From an uncultured Oscillospiraceae bacterium (GTDB lineage: Bacteria > Bacillota > Clostridia > Oscillospirales > Oscillospiraceae), in assembly GCA_934661735.1 (NCBI GenBank), contig CAKUJN010000004.1:1-47000 (forward strand): 47,000 bases of DNA. Direction: 5' to 3'. The position numbers and the translations under genes were made by a program. The notes beneath the pieces were generated by a model. That model worked only from the letters and a program-made list of their open reading frames with translations. It was not told the origin of the DNA and made no database searches. This document shows, one piece after another, positions 18,081-26,344 of the stretch. Position 1 is the stretch's first letter; the number at the start of each line of letters is the position of its first letter.

Positions 18081-18805
18081 TGTAGGGGCCGGCGACCGCA
18101 TCGGCCCGCTTGTCCGGTTGGCACCGGAACTGCCGTTTTTACAGCGACACTGTAACCGTCGCTCCGCGGGCATACTTTTTCTGGCTTGTCAGAAAAAGTA
18201 TGCAAAAAGAGACGCTGGATGCGGATCGGATTGTACCGCAAAGCCACAGAAGGACCCCGTAGAAGAACATTACAGCCAGCACACGAAAATCTCTATATAA
18301 AACTGAACTACAGCGCCGCCTGCGTGGTGGCAACGTTCCCATCGATAGCAGTTGCTACGCAAGGGGATGGCAAAACACGCTGCCGTGGAACGCAGAACGC
18401 ATCTACGAATTCGCCGATGGTGCACAATATTTGTGTTCTATTGTATATGTTTGTAGGGGCCGATGCCTACATCGGCCCGTGCAGTGCACGCCGGTTTCGC
18501 GGAAATCTGTGGCGAATTCGAAATTGACCAAATGGGCCGATGTGGGCATCGGCCCCTGCAAACCCGTAAGCAATATCGGAACTAAAAGCCATCGGGACAG
18601 TCACAGTTTTGCGCCCGAATAGGGCGTCAAATATAATTTCGCGCGCGTCAGCGCGCAATATAACGCGTCTCCAAGCGCATCTTTTTGCCTACTTTTTCTG
18701 GCGCAACAGAAAAAGTAGGTCGCCGAAGGCACGGCTGCGGTGTTACCGCATTTAGCCGCAGGCCGGTGAATACGGAAAATGGGCGGACATCCGTCCGCCC
18801 GTGCA
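18081..18805. repeat. Modular inverted intergenic element, copy A
   Basis: No credible gene lies in this stretch. In order it holds: edge TGTAGGGGC (18081), left outer arm (18121-18170), hairpin CATACTTTTTCTG/CAGAAAAAGTATG (18171-18202), inner arm type II (18203-18450, with CAGCGCCGCCTGCGTGGTG at 18311-18329), central GGCCGATG hairpins (about 18450-18480 and 18535-18555), inner arm type I in reverse (GCGCGCAATATAACGCGT at 18651-18668), hairpin CCTACTTTTTCTG/CAGAAAAAGTAGG (18688-18719), right outer arm in reverse, and a terminator-like edge (18781-18805). The same order, mirrored, is found in the other islands. It sits between two convergent operons. Confidence 0.8.
18774..18800 (-). terminator. 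Terminator of the DUF4330-ligase-DUF3783 operon, repeat-edge type
   Basis: On the minus strand GGGCGGAC and GTCCGCCC enclose a 4-nt loop and are followed by ATTTTCC, 9 nt after the stop of the DUF3783 gene. It forms the right edge of element copy A. Confidence 0.65.
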
Positions 18806-18809
18806 GGCA

Positions 18810-19193
18810 TTACTCATGCGCCGCTTCGCCGCGCAGAGCCGCGTCGCGCTCCTCGCACAGATGCGCGTGCAGCTCCAGCATGTTCCAGCCGCGGTTCTGC
18901 TCGGTCAGAACGCACTTGAGCGGAATGCTCAGGGACATGGCGCGCAGCTGCTGTAAAAACGCGGTGAAAAGCGACTGCGGAAAATGCGCCAGCACCAGAA
19001 GCTCGTCATGGAAGCCCTCGCCGTCGTACATGCTTTCAAAGCTGCCGCAGTCGCCGGTAAAGCTGCCTATGGGATTCAGATATTCCCATTTTGCCACCGC
19101 GCGGACGCGGACGCCCATCCGGACCGCCGCCGCGCGGAGCTTTGCCGCGCGCTTCGCAGGGACATTGCAAATCAGAAGAACCGGTTTTGGCAT
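18810..19193 (-). CDS. Small DUF3783-like protein
   Basis: Protein of 127 residues without membrane segments. It starts MPKPVLLICNVPAKRAAKLR, has a central SFTGDCGSFESM stretch and a C-terminal helical part. I believe it belongs to DUF3783, a family of about 120 residues common in Clostridia, from memory only; the function is unknown. GGGAGG precedes the ATG by 8 nt. It follows the ligase-like gene by 12 nt and is the last gene of that operon. Confidence 0.6.
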   Translation of the reverse strand: MPKPVLLICNVPAKRAAKLRAAAVRMGVRVRAVAKWEYLNPIGSFTGDCGSFESMYDGEGFHDELLVLAHFPQSLFTAFLQQLRAMSLSIPLKCVLTEQNRGWNMLELHAHLCEERDAALRGEAAHE

Positions 19194-19205
19194 GGCGCAG
19201 CCTCC

Positions 19206-20807
19206 CTATCTCCGGCCGTGCGCGGCGCGCTCGGGCGCGCGCAGAAAGCCGAGCCAGACAATCATCGCCGTGATGACCCAGAAATAGACCATCATATACG
19301 GCTGTTCAAAAATGTTTTCAAAATAGCAGTGTACCAGCACGCCCGCAAGGCCGCTGAACATTCCGGCGCAGAGTGGATAGACGCGGCCGGTCATGGGCGC
19401 GCCCTTTGTGCGCGTGCGGAACAGCGCGCGGCAGCAGGTATGCAGCCAGCACACCAGCATCAGCGCAAACGCGGCAAGGCCCACATAGCCCATTTCCACA
19501 AAGATCTTCATATAGTAGTTGTCCATGTAGAAATACTGAATCCAGTCCAGCACCCGGTTCTGCATGGCCACCGCGCCGCCGAACATGCCCAGGCCCACGC
19601 CCAGCATCGGACTGTTTTTCCGCAGCAGCTCCATACCGAACACCCAGCGTTCGCCGCGGCCGCCGTTGGTGTTGGCCGCGATGAATTCGTCGGTGAACAG
19701 GAACGCGATGCGTGTGCGCACAAATGGAACCAGCGTCAGGCATGCGCCGCCCAGCAGCACCAGCCAGATCAGCCGCCGGTCAACCAGTACGATAAACAGC
19801 GCGATGGCGACAGCCATGGCGACCCACGCGCCGCGCGACATGGTAAACAGGCACGCCACGCACATGCACAGTGCGGCGGCCCACGCCAGCGCCCGAACGG
19901 ATTTTTTATCGCTGTAGTAAGCCAGTCCGACAGCCATGGGCGCAAAGATGACCATGTAGTCGCCCATGATGTTGGGGCTGCCAAAAATGGAGTAGACGCG
20001 CGTGCGCACGGCGGTCTCCGCCGCGGCGACCCAGCTGGCCGGCATCGGCACGCCGGCGATATACTGATAAATTCCGTGCAGCGCCAGCACAAACGCCACC
20101 GCAATCAGCACCAGATACAGCTGAAGCACGTCGCGCGTATCGCGCAGGATGCGCGTAAGCAGGAAGAACCACAGCAGATACTGCACCGTGGCGCGGTAGC
20201 CGTTGATCTGGATGGAAAAATACGGGGAGACAACGTTCATCAGCACAAAGCCCGTGCACAGAAAGATGCAGACCGGCAGATCCAGCGGATTGACGCGCGT
20301 GCGCAGCGGACTGACACGGTCCATCCGCTGCCAGACCAGCCAGAAGAGCGCGAAGAGCATCAGAAGCTCATCCCAGACGGAGGAGAGCAGCGGCACGCTC
20401 AGCACGCTGCGCAGCAGATAGTCGATCAGCACATAGATTCCGAGCGCAAACAGCAGCAGCGACTCTGCCCCGCCGGCAAACAGCCAGCCGAACAGACGGC
20501 TTTCACGTCCGCAGCGCATGACCGCGCCGTAGGCGCGTCCGAGCACGGAATACGGCCACGCCGTTTTCAGGTTGTGCCGCTGCGCCAGCCGGATATTCAG
20601 CCGGTTCAGTGCCAGCGTCGTTCCGGACTCGGCAGTCGGCCTCGGTTCCGCGCCGAGCCGCCGGCAAAACCATGTGCAGATCGCCGAGCCGCGCCACCAC
20701 CGGCCAAGCGTCCGGAACAGCACGCATGACTGGCCCAGCGCGGCAAGCCACGCGGCGACCGCCGTGCAGACGCGCCAGAAAACGCTTCCGGCGAGAAGCT
20801 TATCCAT
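19206..20807 (-). CDS. O-antigen ligase/polymerase family membrane protein
   Basis: Protein of 533 residues with about ten to twelve membrane segments. The Wzy/WaaL-type core is seen in GSPNIMGDYMVIFAPMAVGL, the TMSRGAWVAM segment, and the large loop with RWVFGMELLRKNSPMLGVGL. Such proteins join or polymerise surface glycans on the outer face of the membrane. The ATG overlaps the stop of the DUF4330 gene upstream and has GGAGG before it. With the divergent GT4-CsaB gene it suggests a secondary cell-wall polymer pathway; the exact glycan is unknown. Confidence 0.85.
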   Translation of the reverse strand: MDKLLAGSVFWRVCTAVAAWLAALGQSCVLFRTLGRWWRGSAICTWFCRRLGAEPRPTAESGTTLALNRLNIRLAQRHNLKTAWPYSVLGRAYGAVMRCGRESRLFGWLFAGGAESLLLFALGIYVLIDYLLRSVLSVPLLSSVWDELLMLFALFWLVWQRMDRVSPLRTRVNPLDLPVCIFLCTGFVLMNVVSPYFSIQINGYRATVQYLLWFFLLTRILRDTRDVLQLYLVLIAVAFVLALHGIYQYIAGVPMPASWVAAAETAVRTRVYSIFGSPNIMGDYMVIFAPMAVGLAYYSDKKSVRALAWAAALCMCVACLFTMSRGAWVAMAVAIALFIVLVDRRLIWLVLLGGACLTLVPFVRTRIAFLFTDEFIAANTNGGRGERWVFGMELLRKNSPMLGVGLGMFGGAVAMQNRVLDWIQYFYMDNYYMKIFVEMGYVGLAAFALMLVCWLHTCCRALFRTRTKGAPMTGRVYPLCAGMFSGLAGVLVHCYFENIFEQPYMMVYFWVITAMIVWLGFLRAPERAAHGRR

Positions 20808-21270
20808 TGCGGACCTCCAGATCGCTGATCACGCCGGCCAGCTCGAAATACGGCGTCTTGACGGTGTATTCATAGCCAACGCGGACCTCCTGTGTCGAGA
20901 CCTTATAGGCGTTGCTGCCGGTTTCCGCGGCGGCCTCGATGGTGATGCGCAGCTGGCAGTGGCCGTCTGTCTCCGCGCCGCCCATCGGCGTGCTTTCGCA
21001 GGAGACGATCTCCGCGTCCAGAAGCTTTGCGTTGTTCAGAAGCTTTTCGCCCACCTGTGTTTCGGCGTAGTCGCAGATATCCTGCGGCACGTCCTCACAC
21101 AGAACGGTGTAGGTCACACGGATGGGCTCGGCCTGTACGGATGCGGCGGCTTTTTGGCCGACGGTTTTCCAGATCACGGCCGCAGCGGCCGCGACAACCA
21201 GCAGAATCACCAGCAGGTCGATCAGATTGATTTTGCCGAACAGCCGGCCCTTTTCATCAATAAACTTCAT
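20800..21270 (-). CDS. DUF4330 domain membrane-anchored protein
   Basis: Protein of 156 residues. The signature N-terminus FIDEKGRLFGKINLIDLLVI leads into a single membrane anchor at about 16-37; the remaining 115 residues are extracytoplasmic and beta-rich. This matches DUF4330, a family often beside O-antigen-ligase-like genes in Clostridia, with no known function. A GGAGG site precedes the ATG. Its stop overlaps the start of the ligase-like gene by 8 nt, so the two are coupled. Confidence 0.8.
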   Translation of the reverse strand: MKFIDEKGRLFGKINLIDLLVILLVVAAAAAVIWKTVGQKAAASVQAEPIRVTYTVLCEDVPQDICDYAETQVGEKLLNNAKLLDAEIVSCESTPMGGAETDGHCQLRITIEAAAETGSNAYKVSTQEVRVGYEYTVKTPYFELAGVISDLEVRNG

Positions 21271-21294
21271 GGGACGCCTCCAGGGTAATTGGAA

Positions 21295-21323
21295 TTGATT
21301 CCGTGCCGGAAATATACTATAAT
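21295..21323 (+). promoter_or_regulatory. Promoter of the GT4-CsaB operon
   Basis: TTGATT (21295-21300), 17-nt spacer and perfect TATAAT (21318-21323). The predicted transcript would run about 115 nt before the start codon, across a GC-rich inverted repeat near 21332-21372. Confidence 0.7.
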
Positions 21324-21386
21324 GTTTTCGGCAGCGGCGCAGAGCGGCGCTGCCGGATATCCGGCAGACGGATATTATGTCTATCT

Positions 21387-21415
21387 ATTTTAACGGATAT
21401 GCGGGCAAGAAACAA
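21387..21415 (-). promoter_or_regulatory. Promoter of the DUF4330 operon
   Basis: On the minus strand: TTGTTT (21410-21415), 17-nt spacer and TAAAAT (21387-21392). It faces the csaB promoter, so the two predicted 5' leaders are antisense to each other over about 50 nt. Confidence 0.6.
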
Positions 21416-21445
21416 GCCCGTTTTCCGATTTTGGGTGATTTGTGT

Positions 21446-23650
21446 ATGAAGATTCTGCATCTGATTTCCGGCGGCGACGTCGGCGGCGCAAAAACGCACG
21501 TTTTATCTCTGGTTCAGGGGCTTGGACGGACGCAGACCGCGCGTCTGGTCTGCTTTACCGAGGGCCAGTTTGCCGCCGACGCGCGGCAGATGGGCATCGA
21601 TACGAAGGTGCTGAGCTGCGGCGTGCCGAGAGCCATTGCGCTGCTTGAGAAAATGATTGCGGACGAGCAGTTTGAGATTGTTCACTGCCACGGCTCGCGC
21701 GCAAATATGATGGGTGCGATTCTGCGGCGGAAAATCCGCGTGCCCATTGTGACAACGGTGCATTCGGACTACCGGCTGGATTATCTGGGAAGCCCGCTGC
21801 GCCGTCTGAGCTACGGCACGATCAATACAATTGCGCTGCGGATGTTCGACTATCACATCGGCGTGTCGGACGCGGTGGCGCAGATGCTCATTTCGCGCGG
21901 CTTTGACCCGCAGACGATGTTCTCCATCTATAACGGCATTGATTTTACACCGGTCGTGCCAAAGCTGACGCGGGAGGAATATCTGCGCTCGGTCGGACTG
22001 GAAACGGACGCGGAGAGCGTGGTTTTCGGCATCGCCGCGCGGCTGGACCCCGTCAAGGACGTGGCAACGCTCATCCGCGGCTTTGCCCTCGCGCAGAAGG
22101 AGCAGCCGGATATCCGCCTGCTGATTGCGGGCGACGGAGAACAGCGGCAGATGCTGGAGGCGCTGGCCGCCGAGCTGTGCCCGAAGGGCAGCTGCGTGTT
22201 CGCCGGATGGGTAACAGACATGGACAGCTTCTACAATGCCATCGACGTCAATACCCTGACCTCCATCTCCGAGACGTTCCCGTATGCCATCACCGAGGGC
22301 GCGCGGATGCGCTGCGCGACAATCGCGTCGAACGTCGGCGGCATTCCGTATATCATCGAGCACGGCGTGACGGGCCTGCTTTTCCCGCCGCAGGACGAAG
22401 TGTCTCTCGGCGCGTGCATGACACGCCTGGCGCAGAGCGCCGCGATGCGCCGCCAGCTGGGCGAAAACCTGTACGAAAAGGCCTCGCATGAGTTTTCCAT
22501 CGACGCGACGCTGGAAAAGCAGCTGGAAATCTACCGGACAATCCTGCGGCGTGAGCACGCGCCGGAAAGGAAGCGCGCCGGTGTTCTGATCTGCGGCGCC
22601 TACGGCAAGGGCAACGCCGGAGACGACGCAATTCTGAAGGCAATTCTGCGGCAGATGAAAAGCATCGACTGCGACATGCCGGTGTATGTGCTGTCACACA
22701 ACCCGAGGCAGACGCGGCTGAATTACCACGTCGGCTCGGTGCATGTGTTCAATCCGTTTGCGTTTCTGCCGGTGATGCGGCGGACAAAGCTGTATATCTC
22801 CGGCGGCGGAAGCCTGATTCAGAATCAGACCAGCAACCGCTCGCTGTACTACTACCTCATCAGCATCTGGCTTGCAAAGTGCGCGGGCAACCGCGTTCTG
22901 ATGTACGGCTGCGGCATCGGGCCGGTCAACGGCGCGCATGACCGCCGCTTTGCCGCAAAAATCATCAACCGCTGTGTGGACGCCATCACGCTGCGCGAGG
23001 ATTTATCGGCCGAGGAACTGCGCCTGATGGGCGTGACGCGGCCGGACGTGCATGTGACGGCGGACCCCGCACTTTTGCTGGAGGCAGGGACGGCCGGCGC
23101 GGTGGACAGCTTTCTTCAGCTCAACGCTTTGGACCCGAACGGACAGTATGCGCTGTTTGTCCTGCGGCCCTGGGCCGGCTTTGCGGAGAAAAAACAGGCG
23201 TTTGTGGAAGCCGCAAATTATGTAAACAAAAAATACGGACTGACGCCGGTATTTTTCGCGCTGGAGCCGGACCGTGACGTAGAGCCGTGCCGCCGGACGG
23301 CGGCGGAGCTGGACTGTCCCAGCGCGCTGATCACCGCGCCGCAGGACGAAAAGCTGATCATCGGCATGATGCGGAAAATGCGTGTGATTGTGTCGATGCG
23401 CCTGCATACACTGATTTTCGCCTCCAGCGTGGGCGCGCCGCTGGTCGCGGTGTCGTATGATCCGAAGGTCACGGGCTTCATGCGTTACATCGGGCAGAAG
23501 CACTGCGTCGCGTTTGAGGATGTGACGGCGGAGAATCTGCGCGCGCTGACGGACGCGGCGCTGAACGACCGCGAGGCATACAGCGTTGCGCGCCTGCGCG
23601 CGCTTGCGTGTGAAAACGAGACCATCGCACGCGGACTTCTGGAGGAGTGA
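21446..23650 (+). CDS. csaB: Fused GT4 glycosyltransferase and CsaB polysaccharide pyruvyltransferase
   Basis: Protein of 734 residues. Residues 1 to about 370 are a GT-B-fold, family 4 glycosyltransferase (MKILHLISGGDVGGAKTH, donor-site region FGIAARLDPVKDVATLIRGF). Residues from about 375 on are a CsaB-type pyruvyltransferase (VLICGAYGKGNAGDDAILKA, YISGGGSLIQNQTS, GCGIGPV). CsaB adds ketal pyruvate to the wall polymer that anchors SLH-domain surface proteins. The ATG at 21446 matches the family start; its ribosome binding site (GGGTGA) is weak, and an ATG at 21377 has none. The following glycosyltransferase gene starts 2 nt after its stop. Confidence 0.88.
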   Translation: MKILHLISGGDVGGAKTHVLSLVQGLGRTQTARLVCFTEGQFAADARQMGIDTKVLSCGVPRAIALLEKMIADEQFEIVHCHGSRANMMGAILRRKIRVPIVTTVHSDYRLDYLGSPLRRLSYGTINTIALRMFDYHIGVSDAVAQMLISRGFDPQTMFSIYNGIDFTPVVPKLTREEYLRSVGLETDAESVVFGIAARLDPVKDVATLIRGFALAQKEQPDIRLLIAGDGEQRQMLEALAAELCPKGSCVFAGWVTDMDSFYNAIDVNTLTSISETFPYAITEGARMRCATIASNVGGIPYIIEHGVTGLLFPPQDEVSLGACMTRLAQSAAMRRQLGENLYEKASHEFSIDATLEKQLEIYRTILRREHAPERKRAGVLICGAYGKGNAGDDAILKAILRQMKSIDCDMPVYVLSHNPRQTRLNYHVGSVHVFNPFAFLPVMRRTKLYISGGGSLIQNQTSNRSLYYYLISIWLAKCAGNRVLMYGCGIGPVNGAHDRRFAAKIINRCVDAITLREDLSAEELRLMGVTRPDVHVTADPALLLEAGTAGAVDSFLQLNALDPNGQYALFVLRPWAGFAEKKQAFVEAANYVNKKYGLTPVFFALEPDRDVEPCRRTAAELDCPSALITAPQDEKLIIGMMRKMRVIVSMRLHTLIFASSVGAPLVAVSYDPKVTGFMRYIGQKHCVAFEDVTAENLRALTDAALNDREAYSVARLRALACENETIARGLLEE

Positions 23651-23652
23651 AT

Positions 23653-24801
23653 ATGAAACAGATCGTTTGTCTGGCAACCTCGCCATGGTATCCCATCCCC
23701 ACGCGCAAGCAGCAGGTCATGAGCCGCATTCCGGACGCGGAAATCCTGTATTTTGACCCGTCAGCCACGGTGATTGCGCCGCTGAAGGACCGGCGAGCAA
23801 GGCCGCTGATGCGGGCCTATAAAAACGCCGGTGTTTCGCCGCAGAGCAATATCACCGTGTACAGCCTGCCGCCGGTTCTGCCGTTTTTCAACAAATCCCG
23901 TGCGGTCAACCGCCTGAACCAGAAGCGCATCGCGCGCTTTGTGCGGGAGAAAATGCGCGAGCACGGCTTTGAAAAGCCGGTTTTGTGGGTCTATTCGCCC
24001 GTGACGGTTGACGCTGTGGACGCAATTCCGCACAGCGCGCTGGTTTACGACTGCGTCGACCGGCATTCGGCTTATGGCGGACTGATGAATCCGGCGCTGG
24101 TCGATGCGGAGGAACTGGAGCTGGCGGCAAAATGCGACGCCGTCTTTGCCACGGCCGAGCCGCTGGCCGAGCGTTTGCGCACGGTGAACATGAAAACAAG
24201 CTTTATCCCGAACGGCGCGAATTTTGAGCGCTTTTCCCGCGCGGCGCAGCCGCTGCCCGCGCCGGAAGATTTGAACGGCATCCCGCACCCGATTTTCGGC
24301 TTTGTCGGCGCACTTCAACCCTGCATCGAGTACGGCTTTGCCGCCGCCGCCGCAAAGGCGCATCCCGAGTGGAGCTTTGTCTGGATCGGCGCGGAAAAGC
24401 CAGGGGCGGCGCTGGGCGAGCTGAAGGCGCTGCCGAACGTGCATTTTCTGGGTCTGCGCCCGAACGAAAAGCTGCCGGAATATCTGGCCCAGTTTGACGC
24501 GTGCCTCAATCTCTTTGCCGAAAGTGATCTGAGCAGAGACGTCAGCCCGCTGAAATTCTATGAGTATCTTGCGACGGGCAAGCCGATTGTCTCCACGCGC
24601 CAGCCCGAACAGATTCTGCAATACGCCGAGCTTATCCATATCGCCGACACGGCAGAGGCGTTTATCCGCTGCTGCGCCGAGGCGCTGAACGACACGCAGC
24701 CGGCACGCACACAGGCACGTATCGAGGCCGGCCATGCTTGCTCGTGGGACGCGCGTGTGACGCAGATGTGCGGAATTCTGAAGGAGTACGGCGTGCTTTA
24801 G
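23653..24801 (+). CDS. Glycosyltransferase, TuaH-like
   Basis: Protein of 382 residues with a GT-B architecture. The middle carries VYDCVDRHSAYGG, a stretch typical of TuaH-like transferases of teichuronic-acid clusters, and the C-terminal half has the donor-binding region SPLKFYEYLATGKPIVST. The acceptor is unknown. The ATG follows a perfect GGAGGAG site that overlaps the end of the csaB fusion gene, so the two are one operon. Confidence 0.85.
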   Translation: MKQIVCLATSPWYPIPTRKQQVMSRIPDAEILYFDPSATVIAPLKDRRARPLMRAYKNAGVSPQSNITVYSLPPVLPFFNKSRAVNRLNQKRIARFVREKMREHGFEKPVLWVYSPVTVDAVDAIPHSALVYDCVDRHSAYGGLMNPALVDAEELELAAKCDAVFATAEPLAERLRTVNMKTSFIPNGANFERFSRAAQPLPAPEDLNGIPHPIFGFVGALQPCIEYGFAAAAAKAHPEWSFVWIGAEKPGAALGELKALPNVHFLGLRPNEKLPEYLAQFDACLNLFAESDLSRDVSPLKFYEYLATGKPIVSTRQPEQILQYAELIHIADTAEAFIRCCAEALNDTQPARTQARIEAGHACSWDARVTQMCGILKEYGVL

Positions 24802-24848
24802 GCAATTGCACCGCTGCGGCCGCTCCGCAGACGATTTGCAGCGCGCCC

Positions 24849-24945
24849 TGTAGAGAACGGCGACTCTGCCGGCTATTTTCCGGTATTCACCGGAGTGTTT
24901 CTTTTGCGGTCCCACCGCATCAACGGCAATCCGGTGTCAACCGAA
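24849..24945. repeat. Minimal copy of the intergenic element: outer arms only
   Basis: TGTAGAGAACGGCGACTCTG starts an edge (24849), followed by a left outer arm (GTATTCACCGGAGTG, then GCGGTCCCACCGCA to about 24918). Next to it lies a right outer arm in reverse (about 24919-24942, whose complement reads GTTGACACCGGATTGCCGTT), joined to a repeat-edge terminator. The hairpins, both inner arms and the centre are absent. The rest of the 203-nt gap (24802-24848 and 24978-25004) shows nothing I can name. Confidence 0.65.
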
Positions 24946-24977
24946 CAAAAAAGAGGCGGACAAATGTCCGCCCCTCT
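24946..24977 (-). terminator. Terminator of the amidohydrolase gene, repeat-edge type
   Basis: On the minus strand AGGGGCGGAC and GTCCGCCTCT enclose ATTT and are followed by TTTTTTG. It lies 27 nt after the stop of the amidohydrolase gene. Confidence 0.85.
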
Positions 24978-25004
24978 GCACACTCCGGCGCAGGCCGGCT
25001 TTAC

Positions 25005-26141
25005 TCAGATGGAAAAAACAGTTTTCCCGTTGATCAGCACACGCTGGACTGTGGTGGAGACCTCGAACGGCGAGCCGTCGACGATCACAATGTCGGCGTC
25101 CTTGCCCGCCTCCAGCGATCCAACACGGTCGGCGATGCCGATATGCTCGGCAGGATGGATCGTGATGGCCTTCAGCGCCTCAAACGGGTCCATGCCCGCC
25201 TTGACGGCCATGCCGGCACACAGCGGCAGGTACTGCTGCGGAATGACGGTGCAGTCGGTGATGATCGACACGTGACAGCCCGCGCGCGTGAGAATGTCGG
25301 GCGTTTTCCATGACTTGTTGCGGACCTCTACCTTGGTCGCATGGCCGAGCGACGGGCCGACCGCCATGCACAGTCCGGTCTTTGCCAGCTCGTCGGCAAT
25401 CAGATGCCCCTCGGTCGTGTGTTCCAGCGTCAGGCGCACGCCAAATTCGTTTGCGATGCGGATGGCGGTAAAGATATCGTCCGCGCGGTGCGCATGCGCC
25501 TTGAGCGGAATTTCGCCGCGCAGCACCGGAATCAGCGCCTCCAGCTTCATATCAAACGCAGGCTGTTTGGATACATCGTCTCCGGCAGCCTCCTTTTTCT
25601 GCATGTACAGCCGCGCTTTCATCAGCGCCTCGCGCAGAATCGCCGCCGTCGTCATGCGTGACGAATCGCACTTGGACTTGTAGCAGCGCTTCGGATTCTC
25701 ACCGAACGCACACTTCATCGCAGCCGCCTGCTTCACGACCATATCGTCGATGCGCTTTCCGGCCGTCTTGATGGCCGTAAATGTGCCGCCCAGAACGTTC
25801 GCGCTGCCTGGTCCGGTGCATACGCAGGTGACGCCCGCGTTTCGCGCGTAGACAAAGCTCTCGTCCATCGGGTCGATGCCGTCGATGGCGCGTAGCTGCG
25901 GACAGCAGATATCGTTCATCTCGTTATAATCCACGCCTGGTTCGCCGTAGCCATCCAGACCGATATGGCTGTGTGCGTCCACAAACCCAGGGTAGACGTC
26001 CAGTCCCGCCGCGTCAATTGTCTCCTCAGCGCACAGATTTTCACCGATCTGTACGATTTTTTCGTTCTCGATCAGAATATCGGCCGGATACGGTTCGCGG
26101 TGAACCGCGTCATGAATGCGGCCGTTCTTGATACAAAGCAT
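25005..26141 (-). CDS. Amidohydrolase, imidazolonepropionase-like
   Basis: Protein of 378 residues of the metal-dependent amidohydrolase superfamily. The metal site starts with GFVDAHSH (His57, His59), continues with KAHAHRADD and LEHTTEGH, and ends with the Asp of SIITDCT. The N- and C-terminal strands form the usual composite beta sandwich, with EAGKDADIVIVDG near the end. The substrate is unknown; imidazolonepropionase-related enzymes act on cyclic amides or peptides. GAGGA precedes the ATG. It is a single-gene unit with its own promoter and terminator. Confidence 0.85.
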   Translation of the reverse strand: MLCIKNGRIHDAVHREPYPADILIENEKIVQIGENLCAEETIDAAGLDVYPGFVDAHSHIGLDGYGEPGVDYNEMNDICCPQLRAIDGIDPMDESFVYARNAGVTCVCTGPGSANVLGGTFTAIKTAGKRIDDMVVKQAAAMKCAFGENPKRCYKSKCDSSRMTTAAILREALMKARLYMQKKEAAGDDVSKQPAFDMKLEALIPVLRGEIPLKAHAHRADDIFTAIRIANEFGVRLTLEHTTEGHLIADELAKTGLCMAVGPSLGHATKVEVRNKSWKTPDILTRAGCHVSIITDCTVIPQQYLPLCAGMAVKAGMDPFEALKAITIHPAEHIGIADRVGSLEAGKDADIVIVDGSPFEVSTTVQRVLINGKTVFSI

Positions 26142-26188
26142 GGCAATTCCTCACATTTCATCCGGATTCGGCGTGTTCCGCCATGCTC

Positions 26189-26218
26189 AGTATAACGCAT
26201 TGCGCCGCGCAGCGTCAA
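26189..26218 (-). promoter_or_regulatory. Promoter of the amidohydrolase gene
   Basis: On the minus strand: TTGACG (26213-26218), 18-nt spacer, TATACT (26189-26194), about 48 nt before the ATG. Confidence 0.7.
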
Positions 26219-26295
26219 GGGGAAAGGCGTGCCGCGGCGGCTGCGTGCAGGGGAGTGCTGAATGGACAGCGTTATCTGCCTTTTTACACAGCAGC

Positions 26296-26330
26296 AAAAA
26301 CCTGCCCCGACAAACGTCGGGGCAGGTTTT
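26296..26330 (-). terminator. Rho-independent terminator of htpG
   Basis: A perfect 11-bp stem (CCTGCCCCGAC and its complement) with a 4-nt loop, followed on the minus strand by TTTTTG. It lies 15 nt past the htpG stop. The opposite strand also has a short T run. Confidence 0.9.
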
Positions 26331-26344
26331 CCACCATTTGCATC

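Noticed and set aside
18186..18527. Short frames inside the repeat islands (for example 18186-18527, 30008-30274, 41824-42285 and 46421-46867)
   Set aside because: Some translations look alike between islands because the DNA is repeated, but lengths and frames are not kept and no binding site or domain is visible. I treat the islands as non-coding.
21377..21445. Upstream ATG at 21377 as the start of the csaB fusion
   Set aside because: It has no ribosome binding site, overlaps the opposing promoter, and adds 23 residues before the normal family N-terminus.
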